Shown: positions 4,375 to 5,030 of the stretch, one piece after another | How the letters are laid out: the number at the start of each line of letters is the position of its first letter | Position numbering within the stretch: the first letter of the stretch is position 1 | From: Lysobacterales bacterium | GTDB lineage: Bacteria > Pseudomonadota > Gammaproteobacteria > Xanthomonadales > SZUA-36 | Length of the DNA: 5,030 nt | NCBI GenBank assembly: GCA_026193295.1 | Contig: JAPHSB010000258.1 | Coordinates: forward strand, 1-5,030 | Reading direction: 5' to 3' | Notes under the pieces: model-generated | The model's database searches: none | What the model was told of the DNA's origin: nothing | The model's input: the letters and a program-made list of their open reading frames with translations, nothing else | Translations under genes and position numbers: made by a program

Positions 4375-5030
4375 ATGAGCACCGTAATCCGTCAAGAAGA
4401 CCTGATCGAAAGCGTGGCCGATGCGCTTCAGTACATCTCCTATTACCATCCGGTCGATTTCATACAAGCCCTGAACCAGGCGTACGAGAGAGAGGCCAAC
4501 CCGGCGGCGAAGGACGCCATGGCCCAGATCCTGATCAACTCGCGCATGTGTGCCCAGGGCCATCGCCCGATTTGCCAGGACACCGGGATCGTCACGGTGT
4601 TTCTGCGCGTGGGCATGAACATTCGCTGGGAAGGCAGCATGGGCGTGAGCGACATGGTCAACGAGGGCGTACGCCGCGCCTACCTGGATCCGGACAACAC
4701 GCTGCGCGCGTCGATCCTGGAAGACCCGGACGGTGCGCGCCGGAACACCGGCGACAATACCCCCTGCGTGATCCACTACGAACTCGTTCCCGGTGACCGG
4801 CTGGACGTGCACCTGGCAGCCAAGGGCGGCGGCTCGGAAGCCAAGACCAAGTTCGCCATGCTCAACCCCTCCGACTCGGTCGTCGACTGGGTGCTGCAAA
4901 TGGTGCCGGTGATGGGTGCCGGCTGGTGCCCACCCGGCATGCTCGGGGTCGGAATCGGCGGCACCGCCGAGAAAGCGATGCTGCTGGCCAAGGAGGCCCT
5001 GCTCGACCCCATCGATATCCAGGAACTGCA
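4375..5030 (+). CDS. fumA: Class I fumarate hydratase ([4Fe-4S]), N-terminal part, runs off the right edge
   Basis: The frame is open from ATG 4375 to the window end, giving 218 residues plus two bases of the next codon. It opens MSTVIRQEDLIESVADALQ and ISYYHPVDFIQAL, typical of single-chain aerobic class I fumarases of Pseudomonas-like gammaproteobacteria, usually about 500 residues. Conserved blocks are RPICQDTGIVTVF with C67, DNTPCVIHYE, AAKGGGSEAKTKFAMLNPSD, and MGAGWCPPGMLGVGIGGTAEK with C185. C67 and C185 should be two of the three ligands of the catalytic [4Fe-4S] cluster; the third lies beyond the window. The enzyme interconverts fumarate and L-malate in the TCA cycle and is oxygen- and superoxide-sensitive. 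GAGAG (4362-4366) is a modest ribosome-binding site 8 bases upstream. The symbol follows common usage for this class; fumA versus fumB cannot be told from sequence. Confidence 0.93.
   Translation, partial: MSTVIRQEDLIESVADALQYISYYHPVDFIQALNQAYEREANPAAKDAMAQILINSRMCAQGHRPICQDTGIVTVFLRVGMNIRWEGSMGVSDMVNEGVRRAYLDPDNTLRASILEDPDGARRNTGDNTPCVIHYELVPGDRLDVHLAAKGGGSEAKTKFAMLNPSDSVVDWVLQMVPVMGAGWCPPGMLGVGIGGTAEKAMLLAKEALLDPIDIQEL

Noticed and set aside
4330..4899. Open frame of 189 codons on the minus strand, and a plus-strand frame at 4224-4796
   Set aside because: Both overlap the fumarase reading frame, which carries conserved cluster-ligand motifs throughout.
1..5030. CRISPR arrays, tRNA/rRNA genes, insertion sequences or attachment sites
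   Set aside because: No regularly spaced repeats, cloverleaf-like sequence, transposase motifs or terminal inverted repeats were seen by eye.

Overview
This window looks like a GC-rich (roughly 60%) bacterial chromosome, probably a gammaproteobacterium. The best lineage evidence is the class I fumarase at the right edge and the NhaR-type LysR regulator, both of which match gammaproteobacterial family members as I remember them; a finer placement is not supportable from the sequence. There are no tRNA or rRNA genes, no insertion sequence and no CRISPR array.

Layout, left to right. (1) Bases 1-435, plus strand: the 3' end of a gene that ends as an M16 (insulinase/pitrilysin-type) zinc-peptidase C-terminus. 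The sequence before it reads like a sialidase/BNR-repeat protein with a perfect Asp-box in another frame, so this end looks chimeric and frameshifted. (2) 445-816, minus: a short HPF/RaiA-family ribosome-hibernation protein, convergent with the first gene. (3) 817-984: an AT-rich intergenic strip with a plausible promoter and a palindrome. (4) 985-1890, minus: nhaR, a LysR-type regulator of the Na+/H+ antiporter gene nhaA. (5) 1891-2040: a regulatory region with short direct repeats. (6) From 2041, plus: about 24 codons that look like the start of nhaA itself, cut off where the next gene's 3' end begins. (7) 2129-3949, minus: a bifunctional glutamate formimidoyltransferase/formimidoyl-THF cyclodeaminase. 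(8) 3967-4161, minus: a 64-residue, eight-cysteine zinc-ribbon-like protein directly upstream and probably co-transcribed with it. (9) 4162-4374: a divergent promoter region with two small inverted repeats. (10) 4375 to the right edge, plus: the first 218 residues of a class I [4Fe-4S] fumarate hydratase.

How the genes work together: the zinc-ribbon protein and FtcD form a two-gene unit. FtcD moves the formimino carbon of N-formimino-L-glutamate (the histidine-degradation intermediate) onto tetrahydrofolate and releases ammonia, but no hut genes are in view. The fumarase is transcribed away from this pair and is central carbon metabolism. NhaR normally responds to Na+ and activates nhaA; here its adjacent divergent target is only a stub, so it has lost its local partner.

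The most interesting points are the nhaA stub beside an intact nhaR, the sialidase-like/M16 chimera at the left edge, and a near-matching pair of compact hairpins, each starting two bases after the stop codons of nhaR and ftcD with the shared sequence TGAACCCG. The two apparent gene joins could be real deletions or assembly chimeras; the sequence alone cannot decide this.
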